Shown here in pieces: positions 44,077 through 55,616 of a DNA stretch of 64,000 nt. The stretch spans positions 62,001 to 126,000 of the forward strand of contig JBEDTR010000011.1 in the NCBI GenBank assembly GCA_040119125.1, given 5' to 3'. Every line of letters begins with the position of its first letter. Position 1 is the first letter of the stretch. This DNA is from Pacificitalea sp040119125 (lineage in GTDB: Bacteria; Pseudomonadota; Alphaproteobacteria; Rhodobacterales; Rhodobacteraceae). Position numbers and translations under genes: made by a program. The notes beneath the pieces are model-generated. The model saw only the letters and a program-made list of their open reading frames with translations, was not told where the DNA came from and ran no database searches.

Positions 44077-46593
44077 ATGGCAGGCGACGACGACAAACCC
44101 GCAGAAGGCTCCGGGCGCGCGGCGGACGGCTCAGGCGGTGCGACACCGGACCCCGGCCGCCGCCGCGACACGACCGATGCGACGGAACAGGGCCGCGCGG
44201 CTGACCGCAGCGCGCCCCCCGACGCTGTGACGCCAGAGGGTTCCGCCGCCCCCCGCGATCCCGCGCCTGCGCCCGATCCGGATGATGAACGCATCCGCGC
44301 CCGCGCCGCCGCGAAAATGGCGGCGGAGGCCGGGCAGGTGGAACAGGCAGGCCGCGCTGACAATAAGCTCGTGCTTGGCACCGGCGCGCCTTCCGGCGTC
44401 GATATCGGCACCAAGATCATGGGCACCTTCGAGATCACCCAGCACATCGCCACCGGCGGCATGGGCGAAGTCTATCGCGGCGTGAACATCCACACGCAGG
44501 AGCCGGTCGCGATCAAGATCGTGCTTGCCGCATTGGCCCATGACGAGAAAATCCTGTCGCTATTCCAGAAAGAAGCGACCGTTCTGGGCCGCCTCCATCA
44601 CGACGCCATCGTGCGCTATCAATTGTTTACCGTGGACCCCGGCATTCAGCGCGCCTGTCTGGTCATGGAATTCGTCGAGGGCCGCTCGGTCGCCGAATAT
44701 ATTCTCGACCAAGGCGCGATGCCGCTGAGCGACGTCAAGATCCTGCTTAGGCGCATGGCCTCCGGGTTGCAGAATGCGCATGATCTGGGCGTGGTTCATC
44801 GCGACCTGTCGCCCGATAACATGATCATTCAGGACGGGCTGATCTGCCACGCCAAGATCATCGATTTCGGCATTGCCAAATCCGCCAATTTCGGCGGCGG
44901 CACATTGCTGGGCGATCAGTTCGCGGGCAAATACAATTACGTCTCGCCGGAACAGCTGGGCCGCTATAACGGCCATGTCACCGCCTGTTCGGATATCTAT
45001 TCCACCGCTTTGGTGATCGTGGCCGCATGCCGGGGCGCGCAGCTCGACATGGGCGATAATCCTGCCGAGGCGGTCGAGCGCCGGATGCAAGTGCCTGATC
45101 TGAGCGGCGTGCCCGATGAGTTGGTCCCCCTCTTGGCGCGGATGCTGGAGCCGAACCCGGAGGACCGCCCGGCCAGCATGACGCAGGTGCTGGAATACCT
45201 CGAGACGCCCGCATTGCTGGATGCGACGGCAACAGGGGCGGCCACAGGCGGGGCAGCATCGGGCGGGGCGGCAACCGGCATCGCAGGCGGGGCGCAATCG
45301 ACCCCATCGCAGGCGGGCGCAGTGCAGGAATTTTCGCAGTCCGCCGCGCCCGGTTCAGCGCATCCTGAGGGGTTTGGCCGCCCCACCGCGGGCGCCGCCA
45401 GTGCCCGCGCGTTTGGGGCCGCACCTGCCGCCTCTGCCACCGCGCCTGCCGGTGCATCTGGCGGCGGGGCGGAGGATGCCGGCGCGCGGGGTGACGATGC
45501 AGCCCCCCACTCGGCTCACCGCTCCACTGATCGGCCAAGCGGGGGCGGCATGTCGATGGCGATCCTCGGGACGCTGGTCCTGCTCCTCGCTGGGGGGAGC
45601 GCCTATGTCACCGGGATGTTGGACCCGTTTCTCGCCCCCGACACGGTCGAGACGCCCTTGGCCGAGGGCGGCGGATCGGCGCAGGACCCCGGCGCGCCCT
45701 CGGGCGTGGGCGAAAGCATTGGTCCCGGCGATAGCGTCGCCACGCTACCGGACAGGGAAACAGAAACCCCGGCGCAGCCCGCCGCGCCAGATGCCGCTCC
45801 GGCGGAAGCGGAGCCCGAAACCCCGCCAGATCCCGACCCAACCGCCAGCATTGCGCTGCCCGATACCACCGCCGACCCGACCGAGGGCGAAGAACTCGCC
45901 GCCGGGTCAGACAGTCCTGACACGGGGCTCAGCGATCTCGACGCCGTGGGCGCGCGCATCGAATGGTTGCGCAGCTACGAATTGCCCAGTTGCGTCTACA
46001 CCTCGATCCTTGGGGCGACCCCGACCAATTTTGAGATCGAAGGCTACGCCACCTCGGTCGATCCGTTTTGGCAATTGCTGACCGATTTCCGCGAAGCGCA
46101 TGGCACCGAGCCGGAGATCGCTGTGCGGCTGATTAAAGACAGCCAATGCGCGGTGGTGAACTTCCTGAAAACCGTCGCGGGCAGCGAGGCCACCGCGCCG
46201 CGTCTGACGCTCGACAAGGATGTCCTGCGCTCTGGCGAAGCGATCCGGGGCCGGGTGGAGCAGATCAACGGGCGCCCGATCTGGCTTATGCTGGTCGATG
46301 CGCAGGGCGGCACCTACGATCTGTCGGCACGGCTGAAACCGCAGGAGGATGGCACCGCGACCTTCGCGCTAGGCCTGCGTCCGAATGCCTTGGCCGCGGG
46401 CGATGAACTGGTGCCGCAGATGATCGTGGCTGTCGCAACCGATGCGCCTCTCGACAGCGTGGCCGTGCCTGCGGGCACAACCTCGGAATCGCTGATGCCC
46501 ATCGTCCAGAGCGAAATCGCCAGCAAGGGGGAGCGCGCGGCGGCGACGGTCGGGTATTTCCGCTTCGATACCAGCGAAGAGCCGCCGCAATAA
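44077..46593 (+). CDS. Membrane Ser/Thr protein kinase (Hanks type) with periplasmic C-terminal domain
   Basis: An 838-residue protein. After an Ala/Asp-rich N-terminus (about 1-105) comes a kinase domain: glycine loop IATGGMGEVYRG, the VAIKIV lysine, HRDLSPDN with Asp243, and DFGIAKS with YVSPEQLG. The catalytic-loop Lys of HRDLKPxN is Ser and the first Gly of the P-loop is Ala, variants that may still be active. A Gly/Ala/Pro linker precedes one transmembrane helix near residues 494-512, and the rest is a periplasmic domain with a conserved-looking core (WLRSYELPSCVYTSILGATP; IKDSQCAVVNFLK) containing two Cys. It forms a bicistron with PP2C. Confidence 0.9.
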   Translation: MAGDDDKPAEGSGRAADGSGGATPDPGRRRDTTDATEQGRAADRSAPPDAVTPEGSAAPRDPAPAPDPDDERIRARAAAKMAAEAGQVEQAGRADNKLVLGTGAPSGVDIGTKIMGTFEITQHIATGGMGEVYRGVNIHTQEPVAIKIVLAALAHDEKILSLFQKEATVLGRLHHDAIVRYQLFTVDPGIQRACLVMEFVEGRSVAEYILDQGAMPLSDVKILLRRMASGLQNAHDLGVVHRDLSPDNMIIQDGLICHAKIIDFGIAKSANFGGGTLLGDQFAGKYNYVSPEQLGRYNGHVTACSDIYSTALVIVAACRGAQLDMGDNPAEAVERRMQVPDLSGVPDELVPLLARMLEPNPEDRPASMTQVLEYLETPALLDATATGAATGGAASGGAATGIAGGAQSTPSQAGAVQEFSQSAAPGSAHPEGFGRPTAGAASARAFGAAPAASATAPAGASGGGAEDAGARGDDAAPHSAHRSTDRPSGGGMSMAILGTLVLLLAGGSAYVTGMLDPFLAPDTVETPLAEGGGSAQDPGAPSGVGESIGPGDSVATLPDRETETPAQPAAPDAAPAEAEPETPPDPDPTASIALPDTTADPTEGEELAAGSDSPDTGLSDLDAVGARIEWLRSYELPSCVYTSILGATPTNFEIEGYATSVDPFWQLLTDFREAHGTEPEIAVRLIKDSQCAVVNFLKTVAGSEATAPRLTLDKDVLRSGEAIRGRVEQINGRPIWLMLVDAQGGTYDLSARLKPQEDGTATFALGLRPNALAAGDELVPQMIVAVATDAPLDSVAVPAGTTSESLMPIVQSEIASKGERAAATVGYFRFDTSEEPPQ

Positions 46594-46608
46594 CCGCGCG
46601 GGGCGCCG

Positions 46609-47571
46609 CTAAAGCGTGGCGCTGAACAGCCGGTCGCAATCGTCGAAAAACGCATTGCGCAAGGCCGGGACTTCCATCGGGATTTCGTGCTGCCCGCCTT
46701 GGGCCAAGGTCAGCGTGCCTTGCGGCCAGCGGCGCATCCGGTCGCGAATAGTGGGCACATCGACAATCGTTTCCTCGGTGCCGACATGGGTCAGCGCAGG
46801 CAGATCGGGGGAGGGCATTCGGCGCAAGGCGTTGATCTCGCGCAGCGCGGCGTAAAGCCAGCTGAGGCTCGGCCCGCCAAGCGCCAGTTCCGGATGCGCG
46901 GCCAGCTGCACGCGCATGTATTCATACATCTCCGCATCGCCGGTCAGCACGTTGCCTTCAAACGGAGCGGCGGTGATGTAGCTTGCGGGCTTGGTCCCCG
47001 GTGCATAGCGGTGCGACAGGCCCAGATAGCGCGACATGCCAGACAGCGCCCATGCGGCGGGACGCAGCTGGGGCGAAATGCGTATGCCCCACATCGGCCC
47101 CGAGAAGGCCGCAGCGGCGACCGGCAGCCCTTCGTGCAGCGACCGCAGGCCGATGCAGCCTCCCATCGAATGCCCGAGCATAAAGAACGGCCCCGCCACA
47201 TCGAGCGTCGCCAGCGCCGCGCGCAGCGCCGCAACATCGGTCTGAAACTCGCGGAAATCGGTGACATGGCCCGTCAGGTGATCGGGCAGGGCGCGGTCGG
47301 ACAGCCCCTGTCCGCGCCAGTCGACACAAGCCATGCGATAGCCGCGCTGACCCAGCGACTGCGCCGTCAGCCCGTATTTCTCGACATATTCGGTGCGTCC
47401 GGCGAATAGCAGGACGGTGCCCTTCGCCTGCGCCATACCGGCGTTCCAGACGGCCAGCCGCAGACGGATGCCATCGGCGCAGCGCAGCCAGTGGCATTGC
47501 ACGTCCTCCGGCCCCCGCGCGACATCGCCGTGATAGGGGGCAGGGCCGGTCAGCACACCCGCTTCGGGCAT
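46609..47571 (-). CDS. Alpha/beta hydrolase, monoacylglycerol lipase/lysophospholipase-like
   Basis: A 320-residue serine hydrolase. GHSMGGCIGL holds the nucleophile Ser, DWRGQGLSDR precedes it, and the late GGQHEIPMEVP provides the His. This order is that of the lysophospholipase L2 (PldB) / monoacylglycerol lipase group. The start at MPEAGVLTG is chosen because the sequence before it looks non-coding; an ATG at 47646 gives 25 extra residues and lies 5 bases after the previous stop, so it is a real alternative. Confidence 0.83.
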   Translation of the reverse strand: MPEAGVLTGPAPYHGDVARGPEDVQCHWLRCADGIRLRLAVWNAGMAQAKGTVLLFAGRTEYVEKYGLTAQSLGQRGYRMACVDWRGQGLSDRALPDHLTGHVTDFREFQTDVAALRAALATLDVAGPFFMLGHSMGGCIGLRSLHEGLPVAAAAFSGPMWGIRISPQLRPAAWALSGMSRYLGLSHRYAPGTKPASYITAAPFEGNVLTGDAEMYEYMRVQLAAHPELALGGPSLSWLYAALREINALRRMPSPDLPALTHVGTEETIVDVPTIRDRMRRWPQGTLTLAQGGQHEIPMEVPALRNAFFDDCDRLFSATL

Positions 47572-47651
47572 CGGCGCATCGCCATGCAGCCCGCCGCGCG
47601 CGCCGGGGCGATCATGCCGCAGCCTTTGTGCCGATCCAGCCCTCATGCCCG

Positions 47652-47939
47652 TTAGCTCAGCGCCGCGCCAAGCTGCATCGCCTGACCCATATCGCCATCG
47701 ACCTTCAGCTTGCCGGTCATAAAGGCGGCGGTGGGGTTCACATCGCCCGACAGCATGCCCTGAAACGTGTCGACATCCGCGGTCAGGGTGACCTCTGCAT
47801 CGCCGTCGCCTGCGCGCGCGCCGGACTGGTCCAGCAGGATGCTGCCTTCATCTTCGATCACGAACTTCGCATTGCCGGCAAAGCCGCCGTCCAGTTTTGC
47901 ATTCAGGGCGGTGACGGCCTGATCGATGACTGCGCTCAT
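47652..47939 (-). CDS. SCP2 sterol-transfer-domain protein
   Basis: A 95-residue single SCP2 domain: an AKFVIEDEGSILLDQ strand pair, EVTLTADVDTFQGMLSGDVNPTAAFMTGKLKVDGDMGQAMQL helix and strand, ending in Ala/Leu. It binds lipids non-specifically in the cytoplasm. GGAGG lies just before the ATG. It diverges from the TPR gene and precedes the lipase-like hydrolase gene on the same strand, hinting at lipid handling. Confidence 0.9.
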   Translation of the reverse strand: MSAVIDQAVTALNAKLDGGFAGNAKFVIEDEGSILLDQSGARAGDGDAEVTLTADVDTFQGMLSGDVNPTAAFMTGKLKVDGDMGQAMQLGAALS

Positions 47940-47972
47940 GGGGGGTCCTCCAAGTTGTGACACGGCTCTGTA

Positions 47973-48000
47973 TTGTGCTCGACCGTGTCTGCGCTACACT
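47973..48000 (+). promoter_or_regulatory. Probable promoter of the TPR gene
   Basis: TTGTGC and TACACT boxes with a 16-base spacer end 10 bases before the start codon, so the leader would be very short. ACACGG and CCGTGT arms (47960-47988) flank the -35 box and could be an operator. Confidence 0.45.
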
Positions 48001-48010
48001 CATTTTCGTT

Positions 48011-48670
48011 ATGGTTTTACCACGCTTCTTTTCCAACTCTACCGTTGCGGCATTCCTGATGTCAGCCCTGTTTTATGGCCCGGTCCATGCCCAGACCGCG
48101 CCAGAGGGCGAATCGTCGGAACCACCGCCGCTGATTACTGCGCCCGAGGCGCAGCTGGCCCGCCCTGCGGCGCCGGGGGCGGATGCCATGGCCGAAAGCG
48201 CGCTGGACCGGCTTTTTGCCGAATTGGCGAAGCCAGAGCTGCCCGGCTGGCAAATGGTCGAGGAAGAGATCTGGATGGAATGGTCGAAATCCGGCTCCGC
48301 CGCGATGGACCTGCTGCTGCGCCGGGGCCGCGACGCCATGGCGCGGGAGCAATGGGATCTGGCAATCGACCACCTGACCGCGCTGATCGATCACGCGCCC
48401 GGCTTTGCCGAAGGCTATAATGCGCGGGCCACCGCCTATTTTCAGCGCGGGCTCTACGGGCCGGCGTTGCAAGACATCCGCGCGGCCATCGCGCTCAACC
48501 CCCGGCATTTCGGCGCGTTGTCGGGGCTCGGCATCATTCTGGAGGAGCTCGACCGCCCGGCCGATGCGCTGGCCGCCTATCGCGCGGTGCAGCAGATCCA
48601 CCCCCATCGCGAAAATGTCTTAACGGCGATCGCGCGACTGACGCAACAGGTGGATGGCCGAACGCTCTGA
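48011..48670 (+). CDS. Exported TPR-repeat protein
   Basis: A 219-residue protein with a signal peptide (FLMSALFYGPVHAQ cleavage region), an Ala/Pro-rich linker and two to three TPR units (LTALIDHAPGFAEGYNARATAYFQRGLYGPALQDIRAAI, then LNPRHFGALSGLGIILEELDRPADALAAYRAV). Function is unknown; such proteins scaffold periplasmic complexes. It ends 70 bases before the Suv3-like helicase gene. Confidence 0.82.
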   Translation: MVLPRFFSNSTVAAFLMSALFYGPVHAQTAPEGESSEPPPLITAPEAQLARPAAPGADAMAESALDRLFAELAKPELPGWQMVEEEIWMEWSKSGSAAMDLLLRRGRDAMAREQWDLAIDHLTALIDHAPGFAEGYNARATAYFQRGLYGPALQDIRAAIALNPRHFGALSGLGIILEELDRPADALAAYRAVQQIHPHRENVLTAIARLTQQVDGRTL

Positions 48671-48740
48671 CCCGCGGTTCGGCTGCTCACTCACTGGCGT
48701 GCGACGCAGACAGCCTGCGCGCCGGACAGGACGGATTTAC

Positions 48741-51725
<2,985 letters not shown>

Positions 51726-51728
51726 GCG

Positions 51729-52112
51729 TTGAGCTCGGTCGGGACGATCCGCATCGATAAGTGGCTTTGGCATGCGCGGTTTTTCAAGACCCGCACGCTG
51801 GCCGCGCGGATCGTCTCGGGCGGGAAGGTGCGGGTAAACGGCACGCCAGTGTCGAAACCCGCCCGCGCGGTCGGGCCCGGCGATACGCTGACCTTTGCGC
51901 AAGGCGACGATATTCGCGTGATCCGCATTGTCGCCGCTGGCGAACGTCGCGGCCCCGCGCCAGAGGCTCAGGCGCTCTATGAGGACCTCGATCCTCCGCA
52001 GCCGCGCTCGCGCGAAAGACCTCCCGACAATCCCGCCTATGATGGGAAAGGACGGCCTGACAAGCGCGCGCGTCGCAATCTCGATCTTATGCGCGGCCGT
52101 GATCTTGAATGA
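51729..52112 (+). CDS. S4-domain RNA-binding protein (Hsp15-like)
   Basis: A 127-residue protein beginning with TTG. The S4 fold reads IRIDKWLWHARFFKTRTLAARIVSGGKVRVNGTPVSKPARAVGPGDTL. The tail is Arg/Pro-rich and basic. Hsp15 binds 50S subunits carrying a stalled nascent chain. Only 3 bases separate it from the helicase stop, so it is co-transcribed. Confidence 0.88.
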   Translation: MSSVGTIRIDKWLWHARFFKTRTLAARIVSGGKVRVNGTPVSKPARAVGPGDTLTFAQGDDIRVIRIVAAGERRGPAPEAQALYEDLDPPQPRSRERPPDNPAYDGKGRPDKRARRNLDLMRGRDLE

Positions 52113-52163
52113 TCCTGCGCACCCGGCTAGCAAGTCCGGGACCGGATACGAAGGTAACTGCCC

Positions 52164-52499
52164 ATGACCTATGTCGTCACCGACAATTGCATCGCCTGTA
52201 AATACACCGACTGTGTCGAGGTATGCCCCGTGGATTGTTTCTACGAGGGTGAGAACATGCTGGTCATCCATCCCGACGAATGCATCGATTGCGGCGTATG
52301 CGAACCGGAATGCCCGGCTGACGCGATCCGCCCCGATACAGAGCCCGCGATGGAGCAATGGGTCGAGTTCAATCGCAAATGGTCCGAAGAATGGCCCGTG
52401 ATCGTGACCAAGAAAGATCCCCTTCCCGAGGCCGAAGAGATGGACGGCAAGCCGGGTAAGATGGAACTGTTCTCGGAGACCGCTGGCGAAGGTGGCTGA
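52164..52499 (+). CDS. fdxA: Seven-iron ferredoxin FdxA
   Basis: A 111-residue ferredoxin. Cysteine motifs CIACKYTDCVEVCPVDCF and CIDCGVCEPECPAD give one [3Fe-4S] and one [4Fe-4S] cluster, the order of Azotobacter-type FdxA (FdI). The C-terminal half (WVEFNRKWSEEWPVIV, KKDPLPEAEEMDGKPGK) matches the long C-terminal extension of that family. Soluble electron carrier. Confidence 0.95.
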   Translation: MTYVVTDNCIACKYTDCVEVCPVDCFYEGENMLVIHPDECIDCGVCEPECPADAIRPDTEPAMEQWVEFNRKWSEEWPVIVTKKDPLPEAEEMDGKPGKMELFSETAGEGG

Positions 52500-52801
52500 T
52501 TCGTTTCGCGGGCTTCGCCTGCGGCGCGACTGGCATCCACGGATGCTGCAAACGCGAATGTGACGCTGCGGCACCCCCTTGTTTTAAGGGGCCAAGTATC
52601 CTTTGCTTGCGTCGCCCCTACCAAACCCCGCATTTTTTTGCTATATAGGTCTGCACGATGGACCTGGGAACCTGATACCGCCCCTGCGACTGCCGATTGG
52701 GGTGTCTTTACGCGACCCGTTATACCCGTTGCCGGAGATCTTGGATGTCCGGTCGCGGTTTTGTCGGCTCTGCGCAAAGGTTCCTATCGAGGAAGGCTTG
52801 T
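52500..52801. other. Spacer and leader upstream of carD
   Basis: About 300 bases. A TATATA hexamer at 52642-52647 after a T7 run may be the carD -10 box; no matching -35 was seen. The stretch after it can pair GGAACCT (about 52668) with AGGTTCC (about 52778) and holds a CCGGA/TCCGG hairpin, so the transcript leader may be folded. GGAAGG precedes the carD ATG. Confidence 0.4.
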
Positions 52802-53314
52802 ATGACTAAGACCAAAAAATTGGAATTCCGCCCGAACGATCATGTTGTCTACCCGGCACATGGCGTCGGTAAAATCATGTCCATCGAAGAGCAGGAGATC
52901 GCCGGCATCCAGCTGGAGCTCTTCGTGATTTCCTTCGAAAAGGACAAGATGACCCTGCGCGTCCCGACGCATAAGGCGACCGAAGTGGGCATGCGCTCGC
53001 TCTCCTCGCCTGACGTGGTGTCGAAGGCAATGACCACGCTGAAGGGCAAGGCCAAGGTGAAACGCGCCATGTGGTCCCGCCGCGCTCAGGAATACGAGCA
53101 AAAGATCAACTCCGGCGATCTGATTGCGATCGCTGAAGTGGTCCGCGACCTGCACCGCGCCGACGATCAGCGCGAGCAGTCCTATTCCGAGCGTCAGCTT
53201 TACGAAGCCGCGCTGGAGCGTTTGACCCGCGAAATCGCCGCTGTTTCCGGCGAGGATGAGACCAGCGCCCAGAAGCAGATCGACGACGTTCTGGTCAGCC
53301 GCGCCGCCGCCTGA
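52802..53314 (+). CDS. carD: CarD-family transcriptional regulator
   Basis: A 170-residue RNA polymerase-binding protein. The N-terminal Tudor-like RID is FRPNDHVVYPAHGVGKIMSIEEQEIAG, and the C-terminal helical DNA-binding domain includes AMWSRRAQEYEQKINSGDLIAIAEVVRDLHR. CarD stabilises open complexes at many promoters, including those of rRNA genes. GGAAGG lies 5 bases before the ATG. A strong hairpin terminator follows. Confidence 0.95.
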   Translation: MTKTKKLEFRPNDHVVYPAHGVGKIMSIEEQEIAGIQLELFVISFEKDKMTLRVPTHKATEVGMRSLSSPDVVSKAMTTLKGKAKVKRAMWSRRAQEYEQKINSGDLIAIAEVVRDLHRADDQREQSYSERQLYEAALERLTREIAAVSGEDETSAQKQIDDVLVSRAAA

Positions 53315-53340
53315 CCGGCCCGCGACACGATTGTTACGCA

Positions 53341-53371
53341 AAAGGACCGCGCCCACCCGCGCGGTCCTTTT
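53341..53371 (+). terminator. Intrinsic terminator of carD
   Basis: GGACCGCG and CGCGGTCC arms around an 8-base loop are followed by TTTTCCTTT, 27 bases after the carD stop. A-run before and T-run after make it usable in both directions. Confidence 0.85.
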
Positions 53372-53501
53372 CCTTTGCGCCCCCCGCGCGCCGGAGCGCA
53401 GGGCGGGGGCGCTGGACCACAGGCACGACACCTGCTTGGGCACAGCAGCACCGACCTCCGGCAGGCTCCTGTTGCGCCAGTCATTTGCCATAAAAACACC
53501 G

Positions 53502-53678
53502 CTGAACGAAGCCACCCCGCCCGCAAACAAGGCGAAGCCGCGCAGGCGAGCGCCTGCCCATCCCATCGGGCTGGCGCTTTGCCATCTCGCGCTAACCCCT
53601 GCGCGGGGAGGGACTTGGCGCCATAAAGCACACCCGCTCATCCGCCCCGCCGCCATCCCACGGGCAGGCTTCGGTCGC
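53502..53678 (+). repeat. Intergenic structured repeat, copy A
   Basis: Begins near CTGAACGAAGC and contains AACAAGGCGAAGCCGCGC, the hairpin core CGGGCTGGCGCTT, CGCGGGGAGGG, ATAAAGCACACCCGCTCA and ends at CCCACGGGCAGGCTTC. These blocks recur in the same order in copy B and, inverted, in copy C at 57347-57529. Located after carD and oriented with it. Confidence 0.85.
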
Positions 53679-53701
53679 ACTCGGATTAGCTATGCCTCGT
53701 T

Positions 53702-53884
53702 ACTCTGAACTAAGCGCAACCGCTCTCGAACCAGGCCGAAGGCCGCGAGAGCGAGCGCCTGCCCGCCCCGGCGGGCTGGCGCTTTTGGGGGCTCGCGCTG
53801 ACCTCCGAGCGGGGAGGAACACGGCACCATAAAGCGCACCCGCTCACCCGGAGTAGCGCCACCCCACGGGCAGGCTCCCGTCGC
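53702..53884 (+). repeat. Intergenic structured repeat, copy B
   Basis: Same block order as copy A, 23 bases further on. The core forms a near-perfect hairpin at 53754-53783 (AGCGCC, GCCCGCC pairing with GGCGGGC, GGCGCT with one T-T mismatch). The outer GCCTGCCC and GGGCAGGC segments are also inverted, so the whole unit can fold back on itself. Confidence 0.85.
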
Positions 53885-54055
53885 TCTCAATGCTCAACCG
53901 AAGGACACCGCCGGAGCTAAAGGCTTCCGTTGTGCGGGCGACGGCCTGCCCACCCCCTGACGCTCCGTAAAAATCCCCCTAACGACGCGGCTGCGCCCGG
54001 CTTTCTGAGCCAATCCTTGCCTAAATCCGCCTCGGAACCCATTACCGACCCGTAA

Positions 54056-54077
54056 ATTGTTTCGCGTGCGAAACAAT
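54056..54077. promoter_or_regulatory. Perfect 10-bp inverted repeat, TGTTTCGC/GCGAAACA type
   Basis: Arms ATTGTTTCGC and GCGAAACAAT are separated by GT. It has no T-run, and the tiny spacer favours a protein-binding site over a terminator. Half-sites resemble ParB-type TGTTTC...GAAACA but the centre is two bases longer. Confidence 0.55.
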
Positions 54078-54206
54078 GGGTCAGCGCTTATGCCCTAAGC
54101 GCAAGCGGATAAACGACTCGCTTCCGGGCGTCACGCCCCACGGGCGACGCACCAAACCAACCCCGAAACAGCCGCGCGGACAACAAGCCTCAGCGCGCCG
54201 TGGAGA

Positions 54207-55499
54207 TCAGTTGATATATGTCGAGGGGTCCACAGCTTCCATTCCGCGGCGCACCTCGAAATGCAGGAAGCTGGGGTTGTTCTGCCCGACCACTGCAATG
54301 GCCTGACCCCGGCTGACGCTGTCGCCCTTAGAGACTTTCACACCATCCACATTCGCGTAGACCGTCAGCAGGCCACCATCATGCCGCATGACAATGATCG
54401 GCACCTGATCGGTATCTTGGGTGATGGCAGCGATTGTGCCCGCCTCGGCGGCCTTGACCGGCGTGCCTGCGGCGACTGCGATATCGATGCCCTCGCGCTT
54501 GCCCTTCTGGAAGTCGCGGATGATCGAGCCGTTGACCGGCGCGGTGAACCGGGCCGAGGAACTGGCGCTGGCGAGCTTGCCCAGATCGGGCGAGGCGGGC
54601 GTGTTCGATGGCTTCTGCGCCGCAGGCTGCGGGGTCTCGGCGGGCAGGGCCTGCGCGGCGCTCGGCGGGGTCGGGGTGGGTGAGCCTGCCCCCGGCGCGG
54701 TGGTGGCCAGCGACGCTGTGCGTGCGCTGGTCGCGCTGGTGGCCGAAACCGGGATCAGCAGGAACTGGCCTTCGCGCAGGTTCATGCTGCTGTCGAGCCC
54801 GTTCCATTCCGCCAGATCGCGCACGTTGACGCCATAGAGCCGCGCCACGGAATAGGCGGTCTCGCCGCGCGCGACCTTGTGACGGATCGGCTCCGGCCCG
54901 ACGGCGGGCGCGGGGCTGGAGGTCGCAAGCGGCTGGCTGCTGATGGTCTGGGTCGGGCTTCCGGCGGCGGGGGTGATTGCCCCGGTGCCGGTGCCTTGGG
55001 TCTGGCGCGGGGCCGCGCGGTCGATGGCGCTTCCTGCCAGCGTCGCGATATCCACATTGCCGGACCCCGTCCCGGTGCCTGCCACAGGCTCCGCCACGCG
55101 GCGGGGCAGGGCAAGGATCGCGCCTGCGTTCAGCACCGCGTCTGCGGGCATGCCGTTGAAACGGGCCAGTTCCTCGGCGGGCAGACCAATGCGTGACGCG
55201 ATGCTGCCGGGCGTGTCGCCGCCCCGGGCCACAGCGACCTGATAGGTCGGATAGGCGATGATGCCGCGCGTGTCGGGCTGCGGACGCGGCGCGGCCTCAA
55301 ATCCTTCGACGGAGGGCGATGTATTGAACCCGGCGCGCATGTCGGTGGCAAAGGGATCACAGGCGGCGAGCGCCAGGACACATCCGCCGCTCAGCAGCAT
55401 CCGGCGCAATGCGCCGCGCGGACCCCGCGGGGACTTCGCCAGCGGTAGGTCCAACTGGGCGGAATTCGACAGGGTCGCGGTGGGGCGGCTCGGATGCAT
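54207..55499 (-). CDS. LysM and LytM (M23-like) envelope lipoprotein, NlpD/EnvC-type
   Basis: A 430-residue lipoprotein. The lipobox is LALAAC. A degenerate LysM (YQVAVARGGDTPGSIASRIGLP) and a clear LysM (HKVARGETAYSVARLYGVNVRDLAEWNG) precede an Ala/Ser/Pro linker, and the C-terminus is a LytM domain (RDFQKGKREGIDIAVAAGTPVKAAEAGTIAAI). The zinc ligands are altered: TVYANV replaces the usual YxHL and FLHFEVRR replaces HLHFE. It is therefore probably not a peptidase but an amidase activator for cell division, as NlpD and EnvC are. GAGGAG precedes the ATG. It lies downstream of pcm and surE. Confidence 0.87.
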   Translation of the reverse strand: MHPSRPTATLSNSAQLDLPLAKSPRGPRGALRRMLLSGGCVLALAACDPFATDMRAGFNTSPSVEGFEAAPRPQPDTRGIIAYPTYQVAVARGGDTPGSIASRIGLPAEELARFNGMPADAVLNAGAILALPRRVAEPVAGTGTGSGNVDIATLAGSAIDRAAPRQTQGTGTGAITPAAGSPTQTISSQPLATSSPAPAVGPEPIRHKVARGETAYSVARLYGVNVRDLAEWNGLDSSMNLREGQFLLIPVSATSATSARTASLATTAPGAGSPTPTPPSAAQALPAETPQPAAQKPSNTPASPDLGKLASASSSARFTAPVNGSIIRDFQKGKREGIDIAVAAGTPVKAAEAGTIAAITQDTDQVPIIVMRHDGGLLTVYANVDGVKVSKGDSVSRGQAIAVVGQNNPSFLHFEVRRGMEAVDPSTYIN

Positions 55500-55616
55500 G
55501 GCTCGGCTCCTCATCTGCGGCACCCTCTTGCGGGGCGTCCGGGGGTCACTGTCCGGGGCTTGCGGCCCCTCTCACGGGTCTGTTCTGCCGGGTCTGATCA
55601 GACCCGAACGCAGTCG

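Larger units (their letters stand above)
53372..54206. other. Long repeat-rich intergenic region between carD and LysM/LytM gene
   Basis: About 835 bases hold two clear tandem copies of a structured repeat (53502-53678 and 53702-53884), decayed copies at the edges (53400-53500 and 53900-53990), a strong dyad at 54056-54077 and a GCGCTTA/TAAGCGC hairpin at 54084-54102. Open frames here are compositionally unlike genes and were rejected. Confidence 0.6.

Noticed and set aside
52646..52801. Possible 6S or SRP RNA in the carD leader
   Set aside because: The conserved SRP GGAAGG-type loop context and the 6S open-bubble layout could not be recognised; only a short long-range pairing was seen.
53894..54076. 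60-residue minus-strand frame
   Set aside because: Lies in decayed repeat sequence and runs through the dyad at 54056-54077; composition is unlike a gene.
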